Below, piece by piece: positions 25,801 through 37,074 of a stretch of DNA of 64,000 bases. The notes under the pieces were generated by a model. The model searched no databases. It saw only the letters and a list, made by a program, of their open reading frames with translations, and had not been told where the DNA came from. The position numbers and the translations under genes were made by a program. The stretch covers positions 6,001,435 through 6,065,434 of the forward strand of contig NC_088296.1 in NCBI RefSeq assembly GCF_032854445.1, in the 5' to 3' direction. The first letter of the stretch is position 1. Each line of letters begins with the position of its first letter. Origin of the DNA: Liolophura sinensis (taxonomy: Eukaryota; Mollusca; Polyplacophora; Chitonida; Chitonidae).

Positions 25801-28800
25801 TGTACGAGGTTTTTTCCGCTGAGAATATCAACACAGTTTACGTACAAAAGGAGATATCATTCTGAAGACAATATAGTTATCGGTTTGTTTTGGTGTTTTA
25901 AGACGTACTCAGTAATATTTTGAGGATACGCCTGCGCTCGGCATTATGGGGCCTCCGTGGCTCAGTTGGTTAGCGCGCTAGCGCAGCGTAATGACCCAGG
26001 AGTCTCTCACCAATGCGGTCGCTGTGAGTTCAAGTCCAGCTCATGCTGGCTTTCTCTCTGGCCGTATGTGGGAAGGTCTTCAGCTACCTGCGGATGGTCG
26101 TGGGTTTCCCCCCGGGCTCTGTCCGGTTTCCACCCACCATAATGCTGGCCGCCGTCGTATAAGTGAAATATTCTTGAGTACGGCGTAAAACATCAATCAA
26201 AAAAAAAAAAAAAAAAATCTTTACATCTTCGTGTACTTCCCGATTTCCTCACACCATAATGTTGGCTGCCGTCGTATAAGTGAAATATTGTTGAAACGGC
26301 GTACAATACCAGTCTAGGAAATAAACAAATAAATAAATACCCTTCACATATTAAATCCATCAATCAAGAATCGAAGCTTAGGACCACAAATAATCACGGG
26401 CCAGGCAGGAATCCATAGATGTGTTTCACTACCTTGTTCTCCTTTGCGTATACCTTAAACATGCAGTGACCGTGAAGAGTTAAGTCATGTGCGCAATACT
26501 ACATTTGATTGTTTAGGCCTGGACTTCTACAATCGTAAATTATTCTACTTTTATAGCATGATATACCAAAACTGTAGCCTATAAATAAAAAAAAAACTGG
26601 TTTTGTTGCATGGGTTTCAAAGTACAACGAACAGAAACGCATTGAAAATATTACCAATAAAATAACACGAGCCTATAAATACTCAGACATCGAAAGCTTG
26701 GCGTAAGTCAGAAATGGCTCTTTGGCCACGAGTAACAGTATCTCCGCCAGTGACTTACGTCTGACGGCTTGGTATTCCACGATGAAGTCTGCGTACTCCG
26801 ATAGCGCCTCGTCCGCGCTCAGGTCCAACGTTCCAGGGCTGATAAGGTTACGTAACTGGCCCGATATGAAGTACTGTATAACTCTCTGGGCTTGGAAGAA
26901 ACGGTTCGTGGAGCAAATGTGCTTGGCCCTAGATTAAAGTAGCCGAAAAGATTGACCAGCTCAGAAATTGTTAAATTTAAAACAGACATCCGTATACCAC
27001 CTACAAACCATAATAGACCTTCTGAGTCAATAACCGCTAGACCACTTTAACATAAACAACCAATTTCCAAAGCAACGCTCATACCGATGTACCAAAGAAT
27101 TACGAAGTTATGTAAGGTATGAAATGAGGATATATTCATGTATAAATATATGAATGTCCCGCCATCTATTTCAGTCAAAAAAACTTAACTGGAAAGCTCA
27201 TACAAATTTCATGTGTGAAAAGGCATCTTAATCACATAAAATTCTCTGTAAACTATATGTCACCAGTCTTATCATACTCCTTCGTTTATAGTAATTGGCT
27301 ATATGGTAATAGGCTCTGGGGTCACGCGTATCAGACACACTTACATCTTTTCGTTGAACTACAGAAACTTCGCACGATTAGTCTTTCTAGACGCCTTGAA
27401 AACACCCAACCAATTTTCATAAGCTTAGAAATCGTACCTTTATATCAGTTAAGCAAGCTTTCAAATGTATTACTGGTACATAGATTTTGTTGGCGGACAT
27501 TATTCCACCTAGTCTATCTCAGTTTCTCATTAAAAGTGATTTTATACATGACCAAAATACCCCAGCCAGGTCATTTAATTTGATTACGCTGATGTCAAAC
27601 TTTTTTGTTGTACATCTTCAGGGCCCAGGGAATGGAACAAATTATCGACAGAACTTCGCTGTATTTTGTCAGTGTCTTTGTTTAAAAATAAATGAAACCA
27701 CACCTAGTTAATCATCATAATGTTATTCACCTGCTGTGCTGAAATATATTTGTATCTTATTCTGTTGGCTTGATTTGATTAGGTTGTCAGCTTCTATGTC
27801 CATAAATATAATTCAAATTCTTTGATTTCTGCACGGGATACAGCAAGCTCCTTGGAGTTTTACTCCCCCTATGTGTACAAACTTCAGTTCAATGCATTGG
27901 CGTCTTTCCTCGGTCAGATGTCCCCTCTTCCGATCTCTATTAAATCGAAGAGGCGAAAACTACATGGCCATCGCTGTTATAGACACATAACACAACTGCC
28001 ATGTTGATCTCGCAATTTCTCGGTAAACCACGTTACCTCGCGAGAGAATTATTCGGTTGCTCTCGGGTTCTTTAGACGTAAAAAGCCGATGTTTCGTGGG
28101 TTTGTTATCGTTGGCTTCGGAAGGAGCCGAGAGCAACCGAATTAATTTTCTCGGGTGGATGCACGCGTTATCGAGAACTTGCGAAAGCTTACTGGGGACT
28201 GTGCTATGTGCCTAGCAGCGAAGGCCATGTAGTTTTCGCCACTGTTGGATTTACTAGCGATCGGAAGAGGGGACATCTGGCCGAGATGAGCATTTCGGTC
28301 AACCACAAGTACGAGTCTCCTTCTGATTTGACTGCAGCTTTAAATCACGATGATATTCAGGTATCTGAAAATGTGCGGTTGATTTCCTGGCATTTTCTTC
28401 CCCTATGCATAAATCATGAATGGAAAACACGTGAGTACGAAGATTTTATACTCTAAACTTTCGTAAATTGGAAAATACGTTTCTGCATATATCGATATAT
28501 TCATGAAAACTGACTACAAATACTTCCTGTGAGTTCAAGTCCAACTCATGCTGGCTTCCTCTCCGGCCGTAAGTGGGAAGGTCTGATAGCAGCCTGCGGA
28601 TGGTCGTGGGTTTCCTCCATGCTCTGCTTTGTTTCCTCCCACCATAATGCTGGCCACCGTCGTATAAGTGAAATAGTGCGGCGTAAAACACTCATCAAAT
28701 AAATAAACAAGTGAACAAATACGTACATGATGTCTACAAAACAAAGCGTGTTGACTTTTACCTGTCGGTACATTTTTCCTCCACGCATGCAGCACAATCT

Positions 28801-31800
28801 TCCATCTGTGGCATGGATACCTCGTCACATGGCATTGATTTAGCAGCGCTTACTGCGTCCAGGTAACGCTGCCGAAGTTTCGTAGTCTCAGGGATCAGCA
28901 CGCCTGTCAAACCGAACTTTCGTATCTCTGGGGAATACACAGCAGAGGGCGGACATTTACGACTTAGCTTTACAGGATACATGACATATAACACAGGATA
29001 GGTGACATATAACATAGGATATGTGACATATAACACATGACACGTGGCATATAACAGGATATGTGACATATAACACAGGACACGTGGCATATAACATGAT
29101 ATGTGACATATAACACATGACACGTGGCATATAACATGATATGTGACATATAACACAGGACACGGGGTATATAACACAGGACACGTGGTATATAACAAAG
29201 GAAACGTGGTATATATCAGGATACGAGGCATATAGCACAGGACACGTGGTAAATAACAGGACATGTGGGATATAACACAGGATATATGACATATACCACA
29301 GGACACGTGGCATATAACACAGGACACGTGGCATATAACAGGACACGTGGTATATAACAGGGTGCGTGGCATATAACACAGGACACATGGCATATAGTAA
29401 ATTACTCATAGCATATAGCACAGGACACGTGGCATATAACAGGACATGTGGCATATAACACAAAACGCGTGGTATATAACACAGAACACGTGACATATAA
29501 CACAGGATACATGAAATATAACACAGGACACGTGGCATCTAACACAGGAAACGTGGTATATACATGTAACACAGGACACGTGACATGTAACACAGGACAC
29601 GTGACATGTAACACAGGACACGTGGCATGTAACACACGTGATTTAACACAACACGAGCAAACTTTTTTTCAGTGACTTCTGAATTCAGTCACCCATTTAT
29701 TGCTCCCACAGAACTTTGACGTTTTACAGGGAGAAAAACCTTAATTTATGTTAGCTGTACTAACCCTTAACAGTCATTTGTACTAACCCTTAACAGTCAT
29801 TTGTACTAACCCTTAACAGTCATTTCTTACATAACATGAGAATTAGCAAAAGCTAATTCTATTCCACCTAGACTTTTTGGTATAAGCTGAAGTAAATTAA
29901 AGCCTCGCGAGGAAAAAGAAATTTCCATTCCTCACTTTGGTTCAGCCAAAACGGACATTCCATATACTTGTTACCAGCAATGAATGAAAATGGACCTTCA
30001 ATAACTACATGAAAAATTTTCAAACAAACGTTTAAAACAAACCACCGAAAAAAAAACGAAAGTTAGAAATTACAGGAAAGTATCATGCAAAGAGAAGCAG
30101 TTTTCAACGAGTGTAATGGTGCAAGGAATATTCTAGGCAAATGAAATAAAATTAGGATCCTAATCGTATACCGTCCTAGTTTGTAAATTTTATGCGTCAA
30201 AACATCTATTATGTTAGTTGCGCTTTGACAGCAACTACAAACTATCTGTCCAACTGACCAGTTACACAGTCATAGCACATTTTACACTTTTCCTTCTCCA
30301 ACGACAACGACGGGTTTATGTACTAACTTTGTGTGCTGGAAATTTAGGGTTAAGGTTCACCTGATGTCAGATGTCTATAAATGTTTATACCAAACATAGC
30401 ACAACAATAAAACCCTCAGTGTAATCCTCGGTAAACAACGAATATACACTACGTATATAAAATCATCCTGCGGATGCTCTGCCCGGTTTCCACCCACCAT
30501 AATGCTGGCCGCCGTCGAATAAGCAGAATATAAATAAATAAACAAACACAAAACCATAAGTAATTAAGATTAATCTATGTTCTATGACATTGACATGGAC
30601 TAAAACATGCTTATCTCTTTATATTTCTCCTATACATGTAAAAATCCCCCGTAAAACAATCGTCATCTGTCCATATTTCATGCCACTAAATAGATAAAGG
30701 CATGAAATTGACAGTAAACGTCGCATGATCCATCTCCCACTGATATTAAAACAAGTCTTTGAAAAAAAGGTTGCCCTATGATATTAGACAGGTTCCGATT
30801 CATACCATGGCCATTTAATATAAAACTAAAAAAGTTTTGCATGTTCTTATGGACGTCATTACCTTAGAAAGGGCTAAATTGGTGAATAGTCTTAATATGG
30901 TCTGAATATGTGTGATGAAGCTGTTCGTCTTTGTGCTAGGTAAGTTAGGGACACAGATAAGAGGCAAATACAGATATGCACATTTTCCGACAAATGTCAC
31001 CTCAGGATACCCTTAATGCAGACTGGATCCAATTTCCGGATCCAATTTCCGGATCCACTTGTTGACGGAGCTCTGTTCTATAAAGGACTTCGCGAACAGC
31101 ATTTCACATTCACAGCACACTCCTCTCTCGGCAAGCCAAAATATGCCTCTTCTAAATGCACGCCTATAGCCATAAATGAAATGCCGAGTGCTCCCGGCAT
31201 GTCACAACAAATTAATTTTCAAAATATATCAAACTTATATAGTTTTTACACTGAACACAAATGCTGCACTCATAGCACTGTAGAATTATCACGACTGCAG
31301 CGTTGTTCCATAACATTGTCGTAGGAACATGGACTGCTTACAACTTCTGGCTCTTCCTTCCAGACAGAAGTATTTTCCTCACACGCATAACAGCTTGTGG
31401 GACATATTCAGTACAACGTTCAAATTGACAAGGACAGAAATAGAGGATATACAGTGGGTGACCCATTTTGTAAATTATGATAAACACGTTCAATAAATAT
31501 AATATAATCGGCGACGAATTGTACATGATTTATATTCCATAATTTATTTAAAATGGTTTTAGGAAGTTTAAACAGGTGAAACAAGACAAGCATGCAAATG
31601 AGCTATTCACCGCTGATTTGCTTGCTGTGGGGAGGGCGGGGTGATTTGAAAATCATACGGTACTGAACAAAAATATCTGTTAGCGTTGCTGATCATCATG
31701 GGCCTTAGTGAATGCAAACAAACCAGCATTGCTGATGTTTATAAAGACTTGGTTTTGGGTCCCTCTTAGACTTCGCCTTGCGATGGTACACGTGCATGTT

Positions 31801-33846
31801 CAGTCAAGAGATGTTCGTGGAACATCGTGTGTTGGACATGAGGTAGCGAACAGAATGCGCTAGATCAAAGGATATCTTTAGGTGCGTCATGTGCAGACCA
31901 CTGATGGTTCATCAATATACTGACAACATTTCCTTGCCGAGCAATCGTAAGGTAAGTTTTATCAACATCATCAGACGGCTCTTTAGAATCAAGCCATTCG
32001 TTTCCTTCAAAAAACTTTTGCCATATTTTTCCAATTTTTATAAAGGTTATTTTAATCCCAACCCAGAGCCCTAAAAAACTTACTTTCATGAGCAGGTCTA
32101 CCAAGAAAGCACAGTGATGGGGACAACTTGTTTATTGTCTTTTGAAATAAAAGAATGCCGATTGATAAGTTACCCTCTCAGGCAAGAAGACCAGGAGTGG
32201 GTTCAATGATGCAGCGTCAGTTTATTTGTTCATATGAATTTAACTGGAACTGCGAACGTCTCAATTTCTGTTGTCTTCTGTACACATATACTGTTTTTCA
32301 CGATCTGAAGTGTTGGGGGGGGGATTCTTGGTAGCAGAAAAATGTGCAAAAATCTACAGCTGTTTGGCTGATATACGAATGTCTAGTTCAACCTAATGGT
32401 TGAACGAAAAGTTGAATGTTTTGTTGTACAAATTGCGTTGTTACTATATGTCTGAGCCTTCGGTGGACACCTGTTTGATGAACAGATTTAGGTGCTTGCC
32501 CCCTGATGTAAGTTTACGATATGCTTACACCTAACACGTGGCATGTCCAATCGGATTGACAACGAGGACACCACAAAGTTGCAGACGCGTGGTATAAAAC
32601 ACTTAAAAATAACATTAAACGGCCAAAGTATCTGGAGACATAGATAAATTGTAAATCATAACAGTAACGAAATGGATATATTGACTTAAACGAATAAACT
32701 ATAGAACCATTTACTGAGCGAACAGAGCAGTGTTCCCCTGGGATACCACGTGTGTGACTTGCCCGCCATGTTGAAAGACAAGCGGTTTTCGTCGAAAAGT
32801 CCCTGAGATTGTTTATTAACTGTGATGACAACATAGAATTCAAAATAACTTTATACATAAATTTTATAGATAAATTACACATATCATTATTACATTTTTT
32901 GTACATAATTCTTTTTAACCCATGGTGCTAAAGGAGTTATATGTTGGTAATATTTAAGCACTTACACGAACAGTTAGAATAAAACCCAAACACATTAAAA
33001 TGATAATATTTCACCGGTTACGTGTGTACATTAAGCAATTATCACACTGTCGACTCTGTTCATGTGTTTATATACACTGTAGTCTGTTATATTCTGAGGA
33101 AAAACCTGTGTTTTCGCTGGGTTCTGTCAGGTTTCCTCCCACTGCAATTGTAGTCCTACACGTGTAAGTTAAATAAATAAATCAATAATTCAGTCATGCA
33201 AAGAAAAGTTATCACTGCACTGCTGTTTTACGCTCTTACTTTGTCCATGTATTATGAATTAGTTACTTTGCCTTCTCACTGGAGGTGACAGAGGCATTTT
33301 CCATTCCCGAATTAGTGTTTAGCCCAAGTTAGTGTTTAGCCCAAATTAGTATTTAGCCTAGAATGGTGTTTAACCCAATTAAGTGTTCGTGCTTAGTCCA
33401 AATTGTCTTTAAATCAGATCAGTTGTACATAATGTCTAATACCTAAAACCTTGTTTTGCATTGCCATCGTTTACAAAATTGTCGTTACTGTTTGTGTCAA
33501 TTGTTATTAGCTTAGTCAAACCAAGCTACCGCAGTTGCACCGTTTAAATTGCTGTGATCGCAGGTTAGCTATGGCTGAAATTCATGTCTCAATCTCTCTG
33601 CTCCCTAGAAAAAATATTAAGGGCAATAATTCGACATTTCAAACTTGATTTAACGGACGTGACTGCTAGTTGTATTTAAATACTAAAACTATGATAGGTA
33701 AGCAAAGCATATATTGTTAGCAAGTTGACGTTTTTAGTAAGATACTTACCAAGGAGTCCGGCTACATCGCTTGCTTCTACAGAGAAACCGATTCCATTCC
33801 CCAGGACAATCCCAACCAAGGGAAACAGCACAGCCATTCTCACCAT
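21365..33846 (-). CDS. Gene B: secreted cysteine-rich protein with RRKR site, paralogue 2 (6 coding exons)
   Basis: Joined exons 33846-33750, 28927-28762, 26928-26759, 23454-23356, 22713-22625 and 21586-21365 give a 280-residue protein. It has a signal peptide (residues 1-16 or so), RRKR at 144-147 and the ten cysteines shared with gene A at the same positions. All exon phases equal those of gene A, and exons 1-5 have equal lengths, so this is a true tandem duplicate. The introns are far larger than in A (intron 1 is about 4.8 kb against 0.5 kb) because they hold SINEs, a minisatellite, a decayed LINE and a foldback repeat. An ATG at 33846 is preferred over the in-frame one at 33837 because it gives the same exon length as A. 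The family is not recognised and its function is unknown. Confidence 0.86.
22130..22440. repeat. Decayed repeat related to another mollusc-type element
   Basis: Two similar segments (ccaattatctctgccaaataactgacgcac and its cousin around 22370-22420) suggest a duplicated or reiterated old element. I cannot name it. Confidence 0.35.
22625..22713 (-). CDS. Gene B exon 5
   Basis: Encodes CVNYLRALEARRRF and ends GYSVEM at donor gtaagtaat in phase 0. It aligns residue for residue with gene A exon 5. Confidence 0.87.
22819..22863. repeat. (TA)n microsatellite
   Basis: An uninterrupted run of ta dinucleotides of about 45 bp in gene B intron 5 side DNA, 100 bp from exon 5. Confidence 0.95.
23093..23345 (-). 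mobile_element. SINE-3 copy in gene B intron 4 region
   Basis: Related to 39000-39285 and 41212-41570. The left end (gtttaacgtcgtacttaaca) is the reverse complement of the SINE-2 tail. The middle holds ctgccgccactgaagcatca. Confidence 0.65.
23356..23454 (-). CDS. Gene B exon 4 (RRKR site and PECPC motif)
   Basis: The acceptor tgccag preserves the RRKR motif and the 99-nt length. A second possible AG lies 7 nt inside the exon and would break both. Encodes APPFCPELR and CAFFLPECPC. Donor gtaagtca. Confidence 0.84.
24433..24783 (-). other. Open frame in gene B intron 3, doubtful
   Basis: A 116-codon ATG-started frame with a hydrophobic N-terminus, a Pro/Thr-rich middle (SPTTPSVTPYLPPKP) and a second hydrophobic stretch (STLVWLLLVYLFG). 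The 3' part overlaps family D DNA. A secreted or membrane peptide is possible but unsupported. Confidence 0.18.
25948..26217 (+). mobile_element. SINE-1, full-length reference copy
   Basis: A tRNA-derived SINE of about 270 bp. The head carries a Pol III A box (tggctcagttggttagcgcg) and B box (gagttcaagtccagc). The body contains ctgcggatggtcgtgggttt and ataatgctggccgccgtcgt, and the tail is ggcgtaaaacatcaatc plus poly-A. The build resembles molluscan V-type SINEs such as RUDI, which I cannot confirm. Confidence 0.88.
26240..26340 (+). mobile_element. SINE-1, 3' fragment
   Basis: The tail part (ataatgttggctgccgtcgt to aaataaacaaataaata) lies directly behind the full-length copy. Confidence 0.75.
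26759..26928 (-). CDS. Gene B exon 3 (HICSTNR motif)
   Basis: Encodes KHICSTNRFF, LDLSADEALSEY and VEYQAVR. Donor gtaagtcac. Length and phases equal gene A exon 3. Confidence 0.87.
27171..27700 (+). mobile_element. Decayed LINE fragment (C-terminal end of RT ORF)
   Basis: The frame contains VYSNWLYGNRLWGHAYQTHL followed by LQKLRTIS, a layout typical of the end of CR1/L2-type RT proteins. The match then shifts frame at about 27490 to PPSLSQF, HDQNTPARSF and GPGNG. It is frameshifted and truncated, so non-coding. It lies upstream of the foldback repeat, just 3' (in plus-strand coordinates) of gene B exon 3. Confidence 0.6.
27908..28284. repeat. Foldback: two ~158-bp inverted arms around a 60-bp loop
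   Basis: The left arm (27908-28066) is repeated in reverse complement at 28127-28284. Matching blocks include cagatgtcccctcttccgat, ggcgaaaactacatggcc and, next to the loop, ttcggttgctctcgg. The arms are diverged and carry small gaps. It lies in gene B intron 2, some 470 bp from exon 2. No transposase is seen, so it is either a non-autonomous foldback element or an inverted duplication. Confidence 0.75.
28530..28710 (+). mobile_element. SINE-1, 5'-truncated, in gene B intron 2
   Basis: Starts at the B box (gtgagttcaagtccaactc) and ends about 50 bp from gene B exon 2, in antisense. Confidence 0.85.
28762..28927 (-). CDS. Gene B exon 2 (CxxC region)
   Basis: Begins EIRK like gene A and carries VLIPET and four cysteines in the same spacing. 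Acceptor tattccccag, donor gtaaaag. A 21-bp minisatellite starts about 45 bp upstream of the acceptor. Confidence 0.86.
28973..29640. repeat. 21-bp minisatellite in gene B intron 1
   Basis: About 30 degenerate copies of a unit like acaggacacgtggcatataac. Because the unit length is a multiple of three, long stop-free frames appear on the minus strand (YMPRVLC-type repeats). They are not genes. Confidence 0.9.
29756..29826. repeat. 23-bp tandem repeat, 3 copies
   Basis: Three copies of a unit with tgtactaacccttaacagtc. The taaccc word is telomere-like, but the unit is not a telomere repeat. Confidence 0.85.
29940..30245 (+). repeat. Family E, decayed
   Basis: Contains tatcatgcaaagagaagcag, ggaatattctaggcaaatga and ttgcgctttgacagcaact. 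Confidence 0.55.
30473..30545 (+). mobile_element. SINE-1, 3' fragment
   Basis: Contains ccaccataatgctggccgcc and an aaataaataaac tail. Confidence 0.75.
30550..32900. other. Gene B intron 1 DNA without recognised elements
   Basis: No SINE, LINE or tandem repeat stands out. A small duplication (atccaatttccgg twice) is at about 31026-31055. Confidence 0.45.
32918..33065 (+). repeat. Family D copy, partial, in gene B intron 1
   Basis: Contains cgaacagttagaataaaacc and tttcaccggttacgtgtgta. Confidence 0.65.
33750..33846 (-). CDS. Gene B exon 1 (signal peptide)
   Basis: Encodes residues 1-32 with a hydrophobic core FPLVGIVLG and then GIGF, which aligns with EMGF of gene A. Donor gtaagtat, phase 1. 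A candidate acceptor (tttgcaattcag) lies at 33865-33866, only 20 bp from a SINE tail. Confidence 0.82.
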
Positions 33847-33884
33847 AGCTCGATGAAGCAAGGTCTGAATTGCAAAGGGTACTA

Positions 33885-34116
33885 TTTATTTATTTATTTG
33901 ATTGGTGTTTTACGCCGTACTCAAGAATATTTCACTTATACGACGGCGACCAGCATTATGGTGCGTGGAAACCGAGCAGAGCCCGCTGGTTGCTGGCAGA
34001 CCGTCCCACGTACGGCGGACAAGAAGCCTGCATGAGCTGGACTTGAACTCACAGCGACCGCATTGGTGAGAGACTCCGGGGTCATTACGCTGCGCCAGCG
34101 CGCTAACCAACTGGGT
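33885..34116 (-). mobile_element. SINE-1, near full-length, just upstream of gene B exon 1
   Basis: In the same orientation as gene B. Its tail ends about 20 bp from the probable acceptor of the first coding exon. Confidence 0.84.
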
Positions 34117-34119
34117 TAA

Positions 34120-36000
34120 GACATATACATAAATATCCCATATACATTTGTTTCACTTTTAGATGATGCTCTCTACATCAACTGTTATTGATACATTTAA
34201 AAAAGCATACACAGGAAGATTGGATTGTTATCCTAATGATTTTCAAAAAAAATTAAATTAAGTTTACAAAAACTGTTAGAATCATCAATGTAAGATCAAA
34301 AGCGATTTAACACATATGTTAACAGTTAGCTGGACTTGCCATATACATGGTCACCAAGTGGGATCCTCTGCGACTTCTATAATAGATTACAGCCGAGGCT
34401 GTAGTAGCGCAATAATTCTTTTGCATTGTTCACAGTTTTATATGAGAGTAGTGAATTTTACTGTTCTATTGTTTGCTGCATGAAATAAAACCATTGTGCA
34501 ATTGTCTTGTACGTTATTTGAAAGGAGACAATTATCCGAACAACATGACATATTGACATATTTACATAACAGTGTTGATTGTGCACCAATGCTGACCACA
34601 TAAATACTCTTAGCCATTTGCTACAAAAGAAAAACAATATTTTATGACCTGATAATGTTTTATGATATAAGTATGATATATATATGACTAGCGACGTGAA
34701 AGTGCAATATTCCAGAGTATAGTGATACAGGACAATGAAATTACGCAGTCGTCAGCTGGGTCCCAGCATGCGGTTCCAGCATACGGCCTTGTAAATTAGC
34801 CCACTTAAATATCGCAATATCTTCACGTATTTTTGACCAACTTCCTTGTGCGAGCTAACACCTGAAATAAATAGCTACGTTTATTGGCTTGATGGAGCAT
34901 GCAGAAATAAAAGGTAACCTCTCCACTCTACTGATAGCTGACATATTGTAATGAATACAGAATCCCATCGAATAGTGATTGAACGTTTCGAAAACAGCAG
35001 CGGCAGAACTGTCACCTTGTAGGTTTTGAACCAATAACCAATCGGCAGAGGGGAGTTAGGCGCATCCACAGACAACACAAGCCACGTCTACTAGAAAAGG
35101 AATATAACTTTTGCTACGTCAAACAAAGAATGAACCACTGTAGCTGAAAGTGTGAGCTTGCAAGAACCAATAGATTAATATTTTCCTTCTTTTTTATCGC
35201 ATATTCCAACATTGCGTTATTTTACCGATCGGTCAATCAACAGAACGTAGTGGGTTTTAGTACGAAGCGACTTTTGCAAGAGTAAATGTGACATCAGAAA
35301 ATTGACACTGTTATTAGAAAGGACTCAAAAGTTTAAAGATGCCGGGGAAAGATGGTATTGCTTTGTTGTGTGTTTTTCATTTTTTCAGAAAAAGATCCAT
35401 TAGAAAAGGGTACGTTCGTGATGCTGAAAATACCAAAAGTACTACAAAGTTAGCAGCTATTTTGTCTCGTAAATAATGTGCCCATTTTGGTTTAACCAAA
35501 AGAACGAAAACAAAAGTCATCGTCATACGAGGGAAAGTTCGCCGGTCCTTTGCCAAATGTGAATGGTTTATCCTGCAGAATGCCTTGTGTTAAAATCACA
35601 CTCGGTCAGTCTTACAGCTGTCTTTTAGTAGAAATATTATAACTTACTTGTGTTTCATTGGGAAAAAACTATCGTCATCTAAAATATCGACATCTTTATG
35701 ACACTCAGCTTTTATGTGTTAAACCCCTGTAAAAGCAATTGTGTTAAAAACATACTCACGATGTGTACCACAAGGACGCACCATTTGTAGCAAATTTTCA
35801 CAAGAACATTATTGTGTACTTTGCATGCATCATCTTTTATGTACCTGCATATTCCATGTGTACCTAACTGTGTACCTGTGATTACACATCTTGTTCACAT
35901 CGCGGGCTACAAAAATGAATGCGTACAATACGATACACATTTGCTTTTTGAGATTACTACAACTTTGCCAAAGTGGGCCATAACAATTATTACAGTTATT
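34120..36000. other. Region upstream of gene B; no coding sequence seen
   Basis: Expected to hold the gene B promoter and any non-coding exon. No convincing core promoter motif or open frame is visible. Confidence 0.4.
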
Positions 36001-36017
36001 TATTCATTTGTTGAGTT

Positions 36018-36217
36018 GTGCAACGACCGTTTGACCCGCATCAGTATAATGGCTCGGGCGGGGTGGCTTACTTGCCATCGGTAAGTTGTCTCAGTGAAGC
36101 AACACTAGATCCGTCCTGCAACAAGGAGGCACATTACATGCACTCTAAGGATTCCTTCGTCGTCATATGACTGAAAAATTAAGTACGACCTTAAACCCCA
36201 AGCACTCACTCACTCAC
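36018..36217 (+). mobile_element. SINE-2, 5'-truncated, with 14-bp target-site duplication
   Basis: Starts at gtgcaacgaccgtttgaccc and ends in (cact)n. Flanked by tcatttgttgagtt at 36004-36017 and 36218-36231. Confidence 0.88.
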
Positions 36218-36296
36218 TCATTTGTTGAGTTAGAATGAATTGTATTGTCCAGGTAAAATGCTCATATGTTAAGAAGTATAGATGATCTCGTACAGG

Positions 36297-36416
36297 CATT
36301 TATTTATTTGATTGTGTTTTACGCCGTGCTCAACGATATTTCCCTTGTACGACGGCGGCCATCACTATGGAGAGAGGAAACCGGGCAGAGCCCGGGGGAA
36401 ATGGTACTCGAAAGAC
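36297..36416 (-). mobile_element. SINE-1, tail-side half
   Basis: Contains gtgttttacgccgtgctcaa and gacggcggccatcactatgg, and breaks off after cagagcccggggg. Confidence 0.8.
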
Positions 36417-36652
36417 GAGCTTCAAAATGTTTTCCAAAAAAACACCAGACCAATAGCAGTTGTTTAAAACAATCGTCAGTTTCTATTTCTGAGACAAAAT
36501 CTGAGTATGTTGGTGTAAAGAAAACCCTTTTGCAGTGTTCAGTCAAAATCATTACCGCGACAATCCAATGCAAAAATCATTATGAAATTTAAATTGGAAG
36601 ATAAATTAATGAATGAGAGAAGCTGGCATCCTTGTGGTTGAATGCCACAGGG

Positions 36653-36772
36653 ATTTATTTACTTGTTTGATGTTTTACGGCGTACTCAGGAAAATTTCAC
36701 ATATATGACGGTGGTCAGCGTGGGGGAAAACCTACGGCCATTTGCAGGTTGCTGGAACACTTTTCCACGTGT
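36653..36772 (-). mobile_element. SINE-1, decayed tail-side half
   Basis: Contains gatgttttacggcgtactca and a shortened body. Confidence 0.7.
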
Positions 36773-36844
36773 GTCGTTAAGCTTTGTGTGGCCTTTGGAA
36801 CGCCCCAGCAATCAATGAAGGTCACATGGACCACAGCAATGTGG

Positions 36845-36930
36845 TCGGTATATTTGTAAGTCTTTTGGGAATTGACCTTGCGATTATTGACCCGATTGTT
36901 GACGGCTGGTATACGAATGTCTGACTGGAC
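36845..36930 (-). repeat. Family E, reverse copy, partial
   Basis: Contains gaccttgcgattattgaccc and acggctggtatacgaatgtc. Confidence 0.6.
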
Positions 36931-37074
36931 GTATAGATGACGTGGTTATGTCTGTGAGTGGTTTGCAATAGGCTAGCGTTTTACGCTGGGCTCTCCGGTC
37001 CTGCACCCATAAAACTGATCGGCATATAAGGGGGAAAGTATGTTGTAACAGCAATCACACAATCTGCAAATGGT

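Noticed and set aside
25948-26050. A functional tRNA gene
   Set aside because: The tRNA-like head belongs to a SINE-1 with body and tail; many copies exist in the window.
28758-29635. Long minus-strand open frames (about 190-210 codons) with CYMPRVLCYMP-type repeats
   Set aside because: They lie in the 21-bp minisatellite. The period is divisible by three, so stops are absent in more than one frame; not a gene.
31865-32104. Overlapping open frames on both strands with a strong gtaagt donor on the plus strand
   Set aside because: Neither has a convincing acceptor, partner exon or recognised domain.
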